A stretch of 64,000 nucleotides of DNA from Chryseobacterium phosphatilyticum (GTDB taxonomy: Bacteria; Bacteroidota; Bacteroidia; Flavobacteriales; Weeksellaceae): NCBI RefSeq assembly GCF_002899825.2, contig NZ_PPED02000002.1, positions 999,631 to 1,063,630 on the forward strand, in the 5' to 3' direction. The position numbers and the translations under genes are program-made. How positions within the stretch are numbered: position 1 is the first letter of the stretch; the number at the start of each line of letters is the position of its first letter. Below the pieces are notes generated by a model. It did no database searches. It worked only from the letters and a program-made list of their open reading frames with translations, and had not been told where the DNA came from. Below, one piece after another: positions 26,433 through 35,305 of the stretch.

Positions 26433-26467
26433 GGAGATTCGGGCGGCCAAAGGCCGCCCGAATCTCC
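26433..26467. repeat. perfect GC-rich palindrome (16-bp stem, AAA loop)
   Basis: GGAGATTCGGGCGGCC (26433-26448) and its exact complement (26452-26467) surround AAA. It is far more GC-rich than its surroundings and comes directly after a functional-looking terminator, so a second terminator seems redundant. It resembles REP-type intergenic palindromes. Confidence 0.75.
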
Positions 26468-26473
26468 GTAATA

Positions 26474-26857
26474 TTATAATATTTGGATTGGTTTCTTGAA
26501 TTCATCAATGGCTACAAAAGTGAAATCACCTACAATTGCTTTTTCTCTTTCATAAGAGTACATTTGTTCGGTAAAGATCTCCACATTTACTTTCATACTG
26601 GTTTTTCCAACGTATGAAACTTTTCCGATTAACTCAACAATAGTTCCTGCAGGAATAGGTTTTTTAAAGTCAATTTTATCACTGCTCACCGTTACTACTC
26701 TTTTTCTTGCAAATCGGGTAGCGGTAATGAAAGCTACTTCATCCATCAGCTGCATGGCAGTACCTCCGAAAAGAGTATCGTAATGGTTGGTTGTATTAGG
26801 GAAAACCGCCTTAAAAATTCTGGTTTCGGATGCTTCAATTCTTTCTTCTGTAGTCAT
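26474..26857 (-). CDS. Acyl-CoA thioesterase, YciA-like hotdog fold
   Basis: The 127-residue hotdog protein has the YciA/BFIT signature 'NHYDTLFGGTAMQLMDEVA' (24-42), with the Asn/Asp active-site positions and 'SSDKIDFKKPIPAGTIVELIGKV' following. These enzymes hydrolyse short to long acyl-CoAs. It is a single-gene unit. Unexpectedly, a cobalamin riboswitch lies upstream on the same strand, its 3' end about 130 bases before the ATG. Confidence 0.88.
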   Translation of the reverse strand: MTTEERIEASETRIFKAVFPNTTNHYDTLFGGTAMQLMDEVAFITATRFARKRVVTVSSDKIDFKKPIPAGTIVELIGKVSYVGKTSMKVNVEIFTEQMYSYEREKAIVGDFTFVAIDEFKKPIQIL

Positions 26858-26987
26858 ATTTCATTATTTATTAAAGCGAAATGAAATGGTATCAAAACAA
26901 CAGAATAATGACAGGAATCTTAAGAATCCCTGAAACAATCCATCAGATCAATAAAACTTCAGATCGCGAAAGTTTCTTGTTTAAGAA

Positions 26988-27145
26988 AAAGGCAGGTCTC
27001 CTGACTCGTAACATCTTTTATCTCCTTCCCATGCCTCGCACAGTGGATCTTTAATAAAAGATTTTAGTTACTTACAGTTGCGCGACAGTCCGTGATTTTC
27101 ACACGATTCCCTTTTAATCTACAGTTAAGCAGAACCAGTTTCTAT
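26988..27145 (-). ncRNA. Cobalamin (B12) riboswitch
   Basis: The minus strand shows the ordered conserved blocks of the cobalamin aptamer: AGGGAA, GTGAAAATCACGGACTG and CGCGCAACTGTAAGT (27067-27112), then CCACTGTGCGAGGCATGGGAAGG, and the B12 box GTCAGGAGACCTGCC (26991-27005). GGTT near 27137 can pair with GACC to close P1. The gene downstream on this strand is the acyl-CoA thioesterase; there is no transporter or B12 enzyme. No clear terminator was seen after the aptamer, so the control mode is unclear. Confidence 0.92.
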
Positions 27146-27187
27146 GATGAATAAGTGTAAAACTTTTCGGGTGCAAAAATAATGAAA

Positions 27188-27985
27188 TTATTCCGGATTA
27201 TGGTAAATAATCTGGCTGATCACTCTTCCTTTTTTAATGGTCCAGAGCGTGGTATATCTGTTTTCTCCTGAACCATTGATCATATAAAGAAAAATATTAT
27301 CGTTGTCCAATGCAGTTACTGCTACATTGTTGAAATCCATGGTTGGCTGAAACATATTTTTGATGGCTTCTCTTACAAAAACGGATCCTCTTCCTGGCTG
27401 TTGAACTCTGATCGATTTGATTTCGGTCATCCCTTCAGGAAGGTCGTTAGCAATTCCCCAGGGTTTTACTTTATCGATGGTAAGAATTTTTCCCTCAGCA
27501 TCTTTTTCCTTTTTTCGGTAACCGGCATTGGAAGGGTAGACGTCAATTACTATTTTAGATCTTTGGGCTGTAGGAATTTTAGGATCAGAATTATCTGTGA
27601 AGATCATTGATTTTCCGTTTTTCGATTTGGAAGGAGTATAAGCCGGAAGCTGATCAATATAAGCAATACGTTCTTTATTGACCATTCCTTCTTTATCCAG
27701 AGTTTCATATCTTACAAAAGGTTTATCCTCGTCCTGTTTTTCAGGATATTTGATCCAGATCCATTCCGTTTCTCCGGGAGCGGGTTTTACATAAACAAAC
27801 ACATCACCTTTACGCATACGGATTTTATCTACTATTTTTCGGTAGTTGTCTTTATGTACGCGTACGTTAGCATATCCTTCCTCTGCTTTTACCACACCAA
27901 AAGGAACTTTATTTTGCCCCTTAACGAATGCTAAAGAAAAAACACTGAAAACGGATACATAGAATGCTTTGTTTACTGAAATCAT
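27188..27985 (-). CDS. Secreted protein of unknown function
   Basis: The 265 residues are read from MISVNKAFYVSVFSVFSLAFVKG (27985), which forms a signal peptide; an ATG 24 bases upstream is also in frame. The first mature part ('VPFGVVKAEEGYANVRVHKDNYRKIVDKI') reads like an SH3-type bacterial domain. The C-terminal part ('NVAVTALDNDNIFLYMINGSGENRYTTLWTIKKGRV') is beta-rich. No known enzyme motif was seen. The B12 riboswitch begins 43 bases past its stop. Confidence 0.65.
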   Translation of the reverse strand: MISVNKAFYVSVFSVFSLAFVKGQNKVPFGVVKAEEGYANVRVHKDNYRKIVDKIRMRKGDVFVYVKPAPGETEWIWIKYPEKQDEDKPFVRYETLDKEGMVNKERIAYIDQLPAYTPSKSKNGKSMIFTDNSDPKIPTAQRSKIVIDVYPSNAGYRKKEKDAEGKILTIDKVKPWGIANDLPEGMTEIKSIRVQQPGRGSVFVREAIKNMFQPTMDFNNVAVTALDNDNIFLYMINGSGENRYTTLWTIKKGRVISQIIYHNPE

Positions 27986-28148
27986 TGTCACAAATTTTTG
28001 ATCCCCCAAATATATAAATTAAAAATTGTTGGAAAGATATTTATGTTATTGCAGTTTTTTAAATTTTGATGAAAAACATTTTAAAAAACTTTAAGCATAT
28101 TGTACTGATCATCATTATATATGGTGAAAAATACACCGGACGAGATAA

Positions 28149-28184
28149 AATGAAAGAGAGCATCATTTGATACTCTCTTTCATT
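28149..28184 (-). terminator. terminator after mutS2
   Basis: AATGAAAGAGAG (28149-28160) pairs with CTCTCTTTCATT (28173-28184) across a 12-base loop. On the minus strand TTTTATC follows. It lies 29 bases after the mutS2 stop. Confidence 0.75.
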
Positions 28185-28212
28185 ATTTATATTCAATTAA
28201 TTTTTCAATCCA

Positions 28213-30360
28213 TTAAATTCTTTCAAGTTCATCTGCATTAATCGTTGTTTTGAAAGTTCCGTAGTTCACAATCACCTTGTTTCGGGAGATCTTTTCAATC
28301 GTTCCTACACTCGTGCTTCCTGTAATACGAACACGTTGACCTATTTTCATCCAAATGGCACGGTCACTTTTGCGCTTTTCTTCCAGCTTTTCATTCGTCT
28401 CGGTAATTTTCTCAATGACTTCCTCCTTCTTGAGTTGTTGTGTTACTTTTCTCTTCACAACTTGCAGACGTTTTGACTCGTCCTTATCTATCCCCAGTTT
28501 CCTGAACTTTTCCTGTTCGAGCAGTTTTACAAAATCTTTTACCACGTCTTTTCTGGATTTACCTTTTGTATAGCTTTCAATGAAGGTTTCAATCTTATTT
28601 CCGAACTGAAGTTTGCGGTGTTCCTCTTCATACAGCTTTTGGAAATTGAACAACTTCTGCTGAAGCTGCTCATTTAGTTTCTGAAGATTGTCACGTTTGT
28701 CTTCTACAGATTCTTTTCTTTCTGCAAGATCAGATTTCAGTTTTTCAACTTCAAACTTCTCCTGTTGAAGTTTTACAATCGTTTTATCAAGATTGACAAT
28801 GTCATGTTCTACTTTTTTCTTGGCAGAATGAATGATAAACCTTGGGATTTTATTCTTTTCAGCTACCTCAAATGTGAATGAGCTTCCTGCTTGTCCTACT
28901 TCCAGTTTGTACATCGGCTCCAGAGTTTCTTCATTGAAGAGCATGGCTGCGTTCTGCGCATTGGGAAGTTGTTCTATCACCAGTTTAATATTGGTGTAGT
29001 GGGTGGTAATGATAGCAAAACTCTTCTTGTCATAAAAGTATTCCATGAAACTTTCTGCCAGTGCACCTCCAAGCTCAGGATCAGAACCTGTTCCGAATTC
29101 ATCAATCAGTAATAACGTATCTGAATCAGCTTCACGAATAATTCCGGACATTTTCTTCAGTCTGGATGAATAGGTTGAAAGATGATTCTCGATGGATTGA
29201 TTATCACCAATATCAGTCATGACCTTATCAAAGAAAAACATCTCAGACTTTGGATGTACCGGAACAAGAATTCCACTCTGAATCATGAGCTGTAATAAAC
29301 CTACCGTTTTCAGCGTAATCGATTTTCCGCCCGCATTAGGTCCGGAAATACAGATGATTCTGTTGTGCTCCGTTAATGCCAGAGTTTGTGGATGAATTGT
29401 TTTATTTTCAATCTTATTTCTCAACCATAACAGGGGATGATAAGCATCCTTTAACTTTAGCGTTTTATGGCGGTTGATTTTTGGAAGAACTCCGTTGATC
29501 AATTCAGAAAACTTAGCTTTGGCTCTTGTCAGGTCGAGGTCAAAAATATACATTTGATACCTCCAGAGTTGAGGTTGGAATTCTGCCAGCTCAGCAGTCA
29601 GTTTTCTAAGAACTTTATCAATTTCTTTTTTCTCTTCCTCTTCATTTTCACGAAGTTTGAAATAATGTTTTACCACACTATCCGGCTGGATATATGTAAT
29701 AGAACCTGTTTTTGAAATTCCCAGGGTTCTTCCTGCAACTCTTTTCTTGAATCCCGACTTTACAGCCAGTACTCTCTGATCGTCAATGATTGTTTCCCTT
29801 ATATCATCCAAAAAATCACTCTGCCCGTAGGTGGTGAGTGCCCGGTTGAAATTTTCCTGAATGGCCTTTTTAGCATGTTGAATCTCAGTCCTCAACCCTT
29901 TAAGGGCAGGGGATGCTTCACTTTTTACTTCACCAAAACGGTTGAAAACCTTATCTACTTTATCAATAATTTCTTTTCTGAATTCCAACACAGAAACTTC
30001 TTCTATTAAATTAGGAAAGGTTTCCGGCATGGTAGGGAAAAACTTTTGAAGTCTTCCGATTTGTTCTGTGAGGGTTTTTATTTTGATGAAAGCACTATTT
30101 TCCAAGCGGTAATTCTCAATCAGCATCAATTTCAGCTCATCTTCAATATCCTCATATTCATCAAACGGAATTGCATTTGAACTTTCAAAACTCGACAGGT
30201 ATTCTGACGTTTTTTTTAATGAAAGTTCCGCCTCGTCAATTTCCATCGGACGAAGTTGAAGAATTTTTTCTCTTGTTTTTGGAGAATATGCAAATGGGGA
30301 GATTTCCGCGAGCAATTGCGGAAACTCTAATTCGTCTAAATCTTCTTTATCTATATACAC
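28213..30360 (-). CDS. MutS2-like ATPase lacking the Smr nuclease domain
   Basis: The 715-residue MutS family ATPase has a helical core, Walker A GPNAGGKS (340-347), Walker B 'TLLLIDEFGTGSDPELGGALAE' (about 413-434) and 'ITTHYTNIK' after it. A long coiled coil (about 515-650) and a short beta domain ('GQRVRITGSTSVGTIEKI') follow. It stops at ADELERI, where canonical MutS2 continues into an Smr endonuclease domain. It thus has the MutS2 ATPase but no visible nuclease. Expected to act on branched DNA or stalled ribosomes, as debated for the family. Confidence 0.9.
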   Translation of the reverse strand: MYIDKEDLDELEFPQLLAEISPFAYSPKTREKILQLRPMEIDEAELSLKKTSEYLSSFESSNAIPFDEYEDIEDELKLMLIENYRLENSAFIKIKTLTEQIGRLQKFFPTMPETFPNLIEEVSVLEFRKEIIDKVDKVFNRFGEVKSEASPALKGLRTEIQHAKKAIQENFNRALTTYGQSDFLDDIRETIIDDQRVLAVKSGFKKRVAGRTLGISKTGSITYIQPDSVVKHYFKLRENEEEEKKEIDKVLRKLTAELAEFQPQLWRYQMYIFDLDLTRAKAKFSELINGVLPKINRHKTLKLKDAYHPLLWLRNKIENKTIHPQTLALTEHNRIICISGPNAGGKSITLKTVGLLQLMIQSGILVPVHPKSEMFFFDKVMTDIGDNQSIENHLSTYSSRLKKMSGIIREADSDTLLLIDEFGTGSDPELGGALAESFMEYFYDKKSFAIITTHYTNIKLVIEQLPNAQNAAMLFNEETLEPMYKLEVGQAGSSFTFEVAEKNKIPRFIIHSAKKKVEHDIVNLDKTIVKLQQEKFEVEKLKSDLAERKESVEDKRDNLQKLNEQLQQKLFNFQKLYEEEHRKLQFGNKIETFIESYTKGKSRKDVVKDFVKLLEQEKFRKLGIDKDESKRLQVVKRKVTQQLKKEEVIEKITETNEKLEEKRKSDRAIWMKIGQRVRITGSTSVGTIEKISRNKVIVNYGTFKTTINADELERI

Positions 30361-30479
30361 ACTGCAAATTTAGTGAGAAAAAGTGAATATGAGGCGGTGG
30401 TAATTTGAAAATGAGACAATTTGAAGGTTTGAGAATACGTTGTATGAGACTTAAGATCTTTTTTAATCAAAAGGATTAG

Positions 30480-30487
30480 TACATTTG
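30480..30487 (+). promoter_or_regulatory. candidate -7 box of the GNAT gene
   Basis: TACATTTG, an exact TAnnTTTG, ends 4 bases before the ATG at 30492. No TTG at -33 distance was found. If used, the transcript is leaderless or nearly so. Confidence 0.45.
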
Positions 30488-30491
30488 AAAT

Positions 30492-30995
30492 ATGGAAATA
30501 AAGACCGACCGTTTGCTTTTAAGAGAAATCAATGAAAGTCATATTGATGATATTTTACGAATCAGAAGTAATGAACTGATTAATCAATATGTAAAAAGAA
30601 ATTCTCCAAAGAACAATTATGATGCGTTGGAATTCATTTTACATATTAGAAGGAGGACCCAAAACAATGAAATTATCTTCTGGGGTATCTCTTATAAAGA
30701 TCAACGGAATCTTATCGGAACCATTTGTCTCTGGAATTTCGCACAGGATAGAAAAACTGCTGAAGTGGGTTATGAACTGCTGCCGGAATATCACAGGAAG
30801 GGAATCATGACAGAAGCATTGAAGTCTGTTTTAGAATATGGGTTCAATATTCTCAATCTGCGTGAAGTTCTGGCATTGACCCACAGAAATAATACAAAAT
30901 CTCAGATCCTCCTTATTAAGCAAGGTTTTGTCTTGCAGGAAGGAAAAGTAGATGAAGGAAATGTTGAAAATGTCATTTTTAGTATAAAAAAATAA
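30492..30995 (+). CDS. GNAT N-acetyltransferase, RimJ/RimL type
   Basis: The 167-residue protein begins 'MEIKTDRLLLREINESHIDDI', the RimJ/RimL opening. It contains 'IGTICLWNFAQDRKTAEVGYELLPEYHRKGIMTEAL', with the acetyl-CoA loop RKGIMT, and 'ALTHRNNTKSQILLIKQGF' near the end. Likely substrates are protein N-termini or small amines; the specific target is unknown. It is a solitary gene divergent from mutS2. Confidence 0.88.
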   Translation: MEIKTDRLLLREINESHIDDILRIRSNELINQYVKRNSPKNNYDALEFILHIRRRTQNNEIIFWGISYKDQRNLIGTICLWNFAQDRKTAEVGYELLPEYHRKGIMTEALKSVLEYGFNILNLREVLALTHRNNTKSQILLIKQGFVLQEGKVDEGNVENVIFSIKK

Positions 30996-31061
30996 TCATA
31001 TAAGAACTCTCAATTTTTTTTTATTTTCGCTGTGGAAAACTATACCTGACTTATATTACAC

Positions 31062-32066
31062 ATGAAAAATGAAATAAAATCATTAACAGGGCTTAGAGGA
31101 ATTGTAGCACTATGGGTGACTTTCTTTCACTTCAGCTATTTTAGGAATGATATTATTCAAAGTATAGTAGGGAAGGGGTACGTGGCTGTAGATATTTTTT
31201 TTGTACTCAGTGCGTTTTTACTGACTGTTTCTTATTCGGAGAAATTTAAAAACCTGAATTATAAAGTAATACAAAATTTTTACAAGAAAAGAGTCAATAG
31301 GATATATCCGGTATATATTATATCCGTTATTGTCATCGCACTATTTTTTACTGATACTTCCATTGGCGAATTCTTAATTAATGCAACTTTAGTTCAATGT
31401 TTCTTTAATCCAAATTATCTGTTAAATGTTGTGTATTGGTCATTAAGCACGGAATGGATGTGTTACCTGGTTTTTCCTTTTATTCTCTGGGTGATTCTCC
31501 GGTATAAAATTCGTGGAGAAATATTAATTGTTCTCAGTCTGGTGTTAAGATTTTCTCTCCCATATCTTCCAGATCATCTCTATTTTCATTCAGAGGTACC
31601 TATGGACATGGGGAAATCTTCAAAATATCTTGATATTCCTTATGGTTTAAACTCTTTAATAAGGACTATTTCCTCTTATTTCTTAGGAATTGGTATCGCT
31701 CTTTTACCCTTTATAAAAATAAAGAAGGATAATATTGTTGTCTACCTGACGTTGATGTTGTCTGTACTGTTGCTGTATACAGAAAGGGGCTTACTTTTCA
31801 TCCCATTATTGGCAGCCGTGGTGATAAAATATCTTTATAAAGGAGAGAAAAACCTTGTAAAGACATTTCTGGAAATGAAGGCGGTTTATTTTCTGGGAAA
31901 TATTTCTTATTCATTGTATATCGTACATTATATGGTGGTCAAACAGGAAATAACCATTGTCAGTTCATATCATTTGAATAATTTACTGTTGATTGCTTTT
32001 TCCATTGTGCTGGCTTATTTTTCTTATTTTTTGATTGAAAGAAAAATAAAGATATTTAGGACGTAA
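31062..32066 (+). CDS. Acyltransferase 3 family membrane protein (OafA/YrhL-like)
   Basis: The 334-residue protein has about ten membrane segments and the family opening '[20 protein letters not shown]' (8-27), with the conserved Arg and His, followed by '[20 protein letters not shown]'. Later there is '[10 protein letters not shown]' near 286. It probably transfers acetyl or other acyl groups to surface glycans or lipids. Length and topology match the family without an SGNH extension. No neighbouring polysaccharide genes identify the acceptor. Confidence 0.88.
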   Translation: MKNEIKSLTGLRGIVALWVTFFHFSYFRNDIIQSIVGKGYVAVDIFFVLSAFLLTVSYSEKFKNLNYKVIQNFYKKRVNRIYPVYIISVIVIALFFTDTSIGEFLINATLVQCFFNPNYLLNVVYWSLSTEWMCYLVFPFILWVILRYKIRGEILIVLSLVLRFSLPYLPDHLYFHSEVPMDMGKSSKYLDIPYGLNSLIRTISSYFLGIGIALLPFIKIKKDNIVVYLTLMLSVLLLYTERGLLFIPLLAAVVIKYLYKGEKNLVKTFLEMKAVYFLGNISYSLYIVHYMVVKQEITIVSSYHLNNLLLIAFSIVLAYFSYFLIERKIKIFRT

Positions 32067-32090
32067 TGGATGTCATTATTTTAAAATATC

Positions 32091-32098
32091 TATTTTTG
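32091..32098 (+). promoter_or_regulatory. candidate -7 box of ung
   Basis: TATTTTTG, an exact TAnnTTTG, ends 4 bases before the ung ATG at 32103. No TTG at -33 distance was found. The transcript would be leaderless. Confidence 0.5.
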
Positions 32099-32102
32099 CA
32101 GT

Positions 32103-32744
32103 ATGACCTGGACAGAAATCTTAGCCCCGATAAAAAGCACAGAATATTTTAAAACACTTTGGGAAAAAGTGAAAAATGAATATGCAACAACAAAAGTTTT
32201 TCCACCGAAAAATCAAATTTTCAGAGCATTGGAAATTACCCCTTTTGAAGATGTAGAAGTTGTTATTATTGGTCAGGATCCTTATCATAATGATTATCAG
32301 GCCAACGGATTATGCTTTTCTGTTTCTGAGCAGGTGACTGCGCCTCCTTCACTGAAAAACATTTTTATTGAATTAAAAGATGATGTAGGAGTGGTAAGAA
32401 GTACAAAAGAATTAGATGATTGGGGAAAACAAGGTGTGTTATTATTGAATGCAACTCTTACAGTTCGTGCTCATACTCCTAATTCTCATAAAGATCTGGG
32501 TTGGGAAACGTTTACCAATTTCATTATTAAAGAGATCTCCGATAAAAAAGAAAATGTGGTGTTTGTATTATGGGGCGCTTTTGCACAAAAAAAAGCCGAA
32601 TTTATCGATCCGGCTAAGCATTTTATTTTGAAATCTGCGCACCCTTCACCCTTCTCAGTCTATAGAGGTTTTTTTGGAAGCAAGCCTTTCTCAAAAATTA
32701 ATGACTATCTTATTTCTAAAGGGAAGAAGCCTATTTCGTGGTAG
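32103..32744 (+). CDS. ung: Uracil-DNA glycosylase, family 1
   Basis: The 213-residue enzyme has all family-1 motifs: the catalytic water-activating loop GQDPYH (57-62, Asp59), 'PPSLKNIFIEL' (Pro-rich loop), 'LLNATLTVRAHTPNSH' and the DNA-intercalating HPSPFS (180-185). It removes uracil from DNA to start base-excision repair. Length is normal. Its 3' end overlaps the convergent lipoprotein gene by 14 bases. Confidence 0.97.
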   Translation: MTWTEILAPIKSTEYFKTLWEKVKNEYATTKVFPPKNQIFRALEITPFEDVEVVIIGQDPYHNDYQANGLCFSVSEQVTAPPSLKNIFIELKDDVGVVRSTKELDDWGKQGVLLLNATLTVRAHTPNSHKDLGWETFTNFIIKEISDKKENVVFVLWGAFAQKKAEFIDPAKHFILKSAHPSPFSVYRGFFGSKPFSKINDYLISKGKKPISW

Positions 32745-33240
32745 TGTCCGAAGAGCCTTCAGCTTTTTTTACACTGATCCCTATTTTGTATTTTCCGGTC
32801 AGAGCAGCCGTTCCGCCTTCCGATTTAGGGTAAGGAGTTACCTCCTGTAAACTTATGGTATATCCGTTAAAATCGGCAGACTGATGGTAGTTTCTCGCCG
32901 GATGGTCCATACTGGCAAGCTCTAAAGTCATAGGTCTTGTAGCAGTTCCCATTACCTGAATCTGAGCAACAGCTACTCCGGCCCATATACAGTTTACCCC
33001 TTCAGGACAGCGACTATCTTCAGAAATACCTTTGAATGTCACATTCATCTGATAGGCTTTCAGGAACTTATTTTCCCCTTCAGTGAAGTAAATGATACCT
33101 TCCTTTTGACCATCGGATTTTGTTGCTTTTGTGTCGGTCATGATTGGAGGCGTTTGTTTATCCGTTTTAATTTTCTTTTGGGCATCACATCCTGTTAATG
33201 CGAAGATTCCCAGACTCAGTACGAAGATTTTATGGAACAT
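32731..33240 (-). CDS. Lipoprotein of unknown function
   Basis: The 169-residue protein has a lipoprotein signal, MFHKIFVLSLGIFALTGCDAQ, with Cys at residue 18. The mature part contains 'SEDSRCPEGVNCIWAGVAVAQIQV', with two cysteines in a Cys-Pro-x-x-x-x-Cys-x-Trp context found in several uncharacterised periplasmic proteins, and ends in a beta-rich domain. No function is assigned. It overlaps the ung 3' end and is followed upstream by a DUF456 gene (17-base gap), probably one transcript. Confidence 0.72.
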   Translation of the reverse strand: MFHKIFVLSLGIFALTGCDAQKKIKTDKQTPPIMTDTKATKSDGQKEGIIYFTEGENKFLKAYQMNVTFKGISEDSRCPEGVNCIWAGVAVAQIQVMGTATRPMTLELASMDHPARNYHQSADFNGYTISLQEVTPYPKSEGGTAALTGKYKIGISVKKAEGSSDTTTK

Positions 33241-33256
33241 ACTTTATTTTTTTAGG

Positions 33257-33748
33257 TTAAATAATATCAAACATATTTAGAAGTACCACCAAAAACATTG
33301 CCACCCCTACTACAAAGCTGAATCCTGTTCCATAAATGAACCCGATTAATGCCCCCTTGGTAGATTGCAGTGCTTTGTTCATATCTTTACTGTCATGAAG
33401 CATTTCACCAATAAATACTCCCGCAAACATTCCGATCAGAAAGCCTAGTGGAATGGGAAGAAATAATCCTACAATAGTTCCTACCACTGACCCGACACTT
33501 CCCCATCGGGTACCACCATATTTCCTATTGGTTTTGGCAGGAATCACATAGCTGAGTACTACAGAAGCTAAGGTAAGAATACTGAATGCCCAGATATAAA
33601 TCATAGGAAGATCAGCATCCGTTCCAAATTTATAAATCAAAAGACCACAGATGCTTAATAAAAGCCCGGGCAGGACAGGAAGAAAAGTTCCCAATATTCC
33701 GACAAATAACAAAATAAGGCAGAGAATATTTATGATTGTTGTATCCAT
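33257..33748 (-). CDS. DUF456 family membrane protein
   Basis: The 163-residue hydrophobic protein has Gly-rich helices: 'LLFVGILGTFLPVLPGLLLSICGLLIYKF' (13-41), 'GGTRWGSVGSVVGTIVGLFLPIPLGFLIGMFAGVFIGEML' and a third helix pair at the C-terminus. The Gly-patterned central helices are the DUF456 signature. Function is unknown. It is the first gene of a probable pair with the lipoprotein gene. Confidence 0.85.
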   Translation of the reverse strand: MDTTIINILCLILLFVGILGTFLPVLPGLLLSICGLLIYKFGTDADLPMIYIWAFSILTLASVVLSYVIPAKTNRKYGGTRWGSVGSVVGTIVGLFLPIPLGFLIGMFAGVFIGEMLHDSKDMNKALQSTKGALIGFIYGTGFSFVVGVAMFLVVLLNMFDII

Positions 33749-33853
33749 TTTTTAAATTATAAACGAAGATATGAAAAAAGAAAATTTATCGCAGATTTTA
33801 AAATTTGGGATGAAAATTGATTGTCAATAGTAAAATCATGATTCTTAATTTCA

Positions 33854-33861
33854 TAAATTTG
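33854..33861 (+). promoter_or_regulatory. candidate -7 box of the mechanosensitive channel gene
   Basis: TAAATTTG, an exact TAnnTTTG, ends 5 bases before the ATG at 33867. No TTG was found at the usual -33 distance. Short or no leader is implied. Confidence 0.45.
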
Positions 33862-33866
33862 CTGTG

Positions 33867-35135
33867 ATGAATGACCAGTTACAAGAAACCAAAAATTTTA
33901 TACAGGAGCTGAGTGAGCAGCTTTATATCTATATTACTCGGATTTCACCAAGTGGATTAGATTGGGTTTTTCATATCATCGTAAAGCTCAGCTTACTGCT
34001 GGTCTTACTTTTAATCACAGATTTTGTTTTTAAGTTTGTCATCAATTTTGTTTTCCGGTCATTTCATAATGAACAGAAATTTCCGATTTTAAAATCTATT
34101 TATCAATCCAAGATTACCAATTCTGTTGCCCATTTTGCAGCCCTGATTGTTGTGGGTTCCATACAGGGTTCCATATTTCCTGAAAATGCACTGCCTAAAA
34201 CAACGATCTTTATTATAAGATGTATTAACCTTGGGTTGGTACTGATACTTGCCGGAATGCTTTACAGATCACTGGCTGCTTTTAGAAATTATTTCAGTAT
34301 CAAACAGGACTTTTACAAGATCATGGCACTTAATGCTATTTCAGAGACCGTGAAAATCTTAGGACTTTTTGTATTTACTGTTGTTGGAATTTGTGTGGTT
34401 TTTGGAATAAAAGGAACTACAATTGTTGGAAGTTTAGGAGCTATTACAGCGGTTTTAGTACTTGTTTTTAGAGATACCATTTTAGGATTTGTAACAGGAT
34501 TGCATGTAGCGACTTCTAAAAACCTTAAGGTAGGAGACTGGGTAAGTATTCCTAAGTATAGTATTGAAGGAAATATTACGGAGATTAACCTTTTGACAAC
34601 AAAAATTACCAATTTTGATAAAACCGTTTCAACGATTCCCACTTATGATCTGATGACCACTGAGATCAAAAATATGCAGGTCATGTCTGAGTCCAATACC
34701 AGAAGAATTAAAAAATCAATTTATTTTAATATCAATTCTTTTAAGTTTTTATCCGATGAAGATATTGAACGTTTAAAGGAGATTAATTTGATATCAGATT
34801 ATCTTGAAGAAAGAACGATTGAAATCAGAAAAGAAAAAGAAAGCCTGGAACACGGGGATAAAATAGTGAATGGAAGACAGCTTACCAATATAGGAGTTTT
34901 CCGATATTATGCACAGAAATATATAGAAAACGATCCTGATGTAGATAAAAATGGGACCCGAATGGTTCGTCAGCTGGAAATAACACCACAAGGCCTTCCT
35001 CTGGAGATTTATTGTTTTGCCAGTGATTCCAAATGGGAACGTTTCGAAGAGATTCAGGCAGATATTTTTGACCATTTACTGGTAGCATCAAAGGAATTTG
35101 AGCTTCAGGTAATGCAGGTAAGTGTAAAAGTATAA
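33867..35135 (+). CDS. Mechanosensitive ion channel, MscS family
   Basis: The 422 residues start at the ATG at 33867; a GTG precedes it directly. About four membrane helices lie in the first 190 residues. The pore-helix and beta-domain region 'TIVGSLGAITAVLVLVFRDTILGFVTGLHVATSKNLKVGDWVSI' (about 189-232) is classical MscS. A cytoplasmic domain of about 190 residues follows, longer than E. coli MscS (286 total). It gives tension-gated solute release on osmotic downshock. It is a solitary gene. Confidence 0.92.
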   Translation: MNDQLQETKNFIQELSEQLYIYITRISPSGLDWVFHIIVKLSLLLVLLLITDFVFKFVINFVFRSFHNEQKFPILKSIYQSKITNSVAHFAALIVVGSIQGSIFPENALPKTTIFIIRCINLGLVLILAGMLYRSLAAFRNYFSIKQDFYKIMALNAISETVKILGLFVFTVVGICVVFGIKGTTIVGSLGAITAVLVLVFRDTILGFVTGLHVATSKNLKVGDWVSIPKYSIEGNITEINLLTTKITNFDKTVSTIPTYDLMTTEIKNMQVMSESNTRRIKKSIYFNINSFKFLSDEDIERLKEINLISDYLEERTIEIRKEKESLEHGDKIVNGRQLTNIGVFRYYAQKYIENDPDVDKNGTRMVRQLEITPQGLPLEIYCFASDSKWERFEEIQADIFDHLLVASKEFELQVMQVSVKV

Positions 35136-35305
35136 AGCCGAAAGGTTGAAAGAGAAACTTTGCAGTTATACCTCTTTCCACAAATTGTAAATTGAATTTT
35201 AATGAGAATAAAATATAGAAAAACAAAAGAAGCATACAGCCCGGGTGAATTTCCAGGCCTAAGTTTCTGATTTCTGGTTTCTCATATCAAATATCTAAAT
35301 ATAAA

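Noticed and set aside
34313..34642. 109-codon minus-strand frame, also the frames at 34,794-35,235
   Set aside because: They are opposite the MscS-type gene and show no domain or independent signal.
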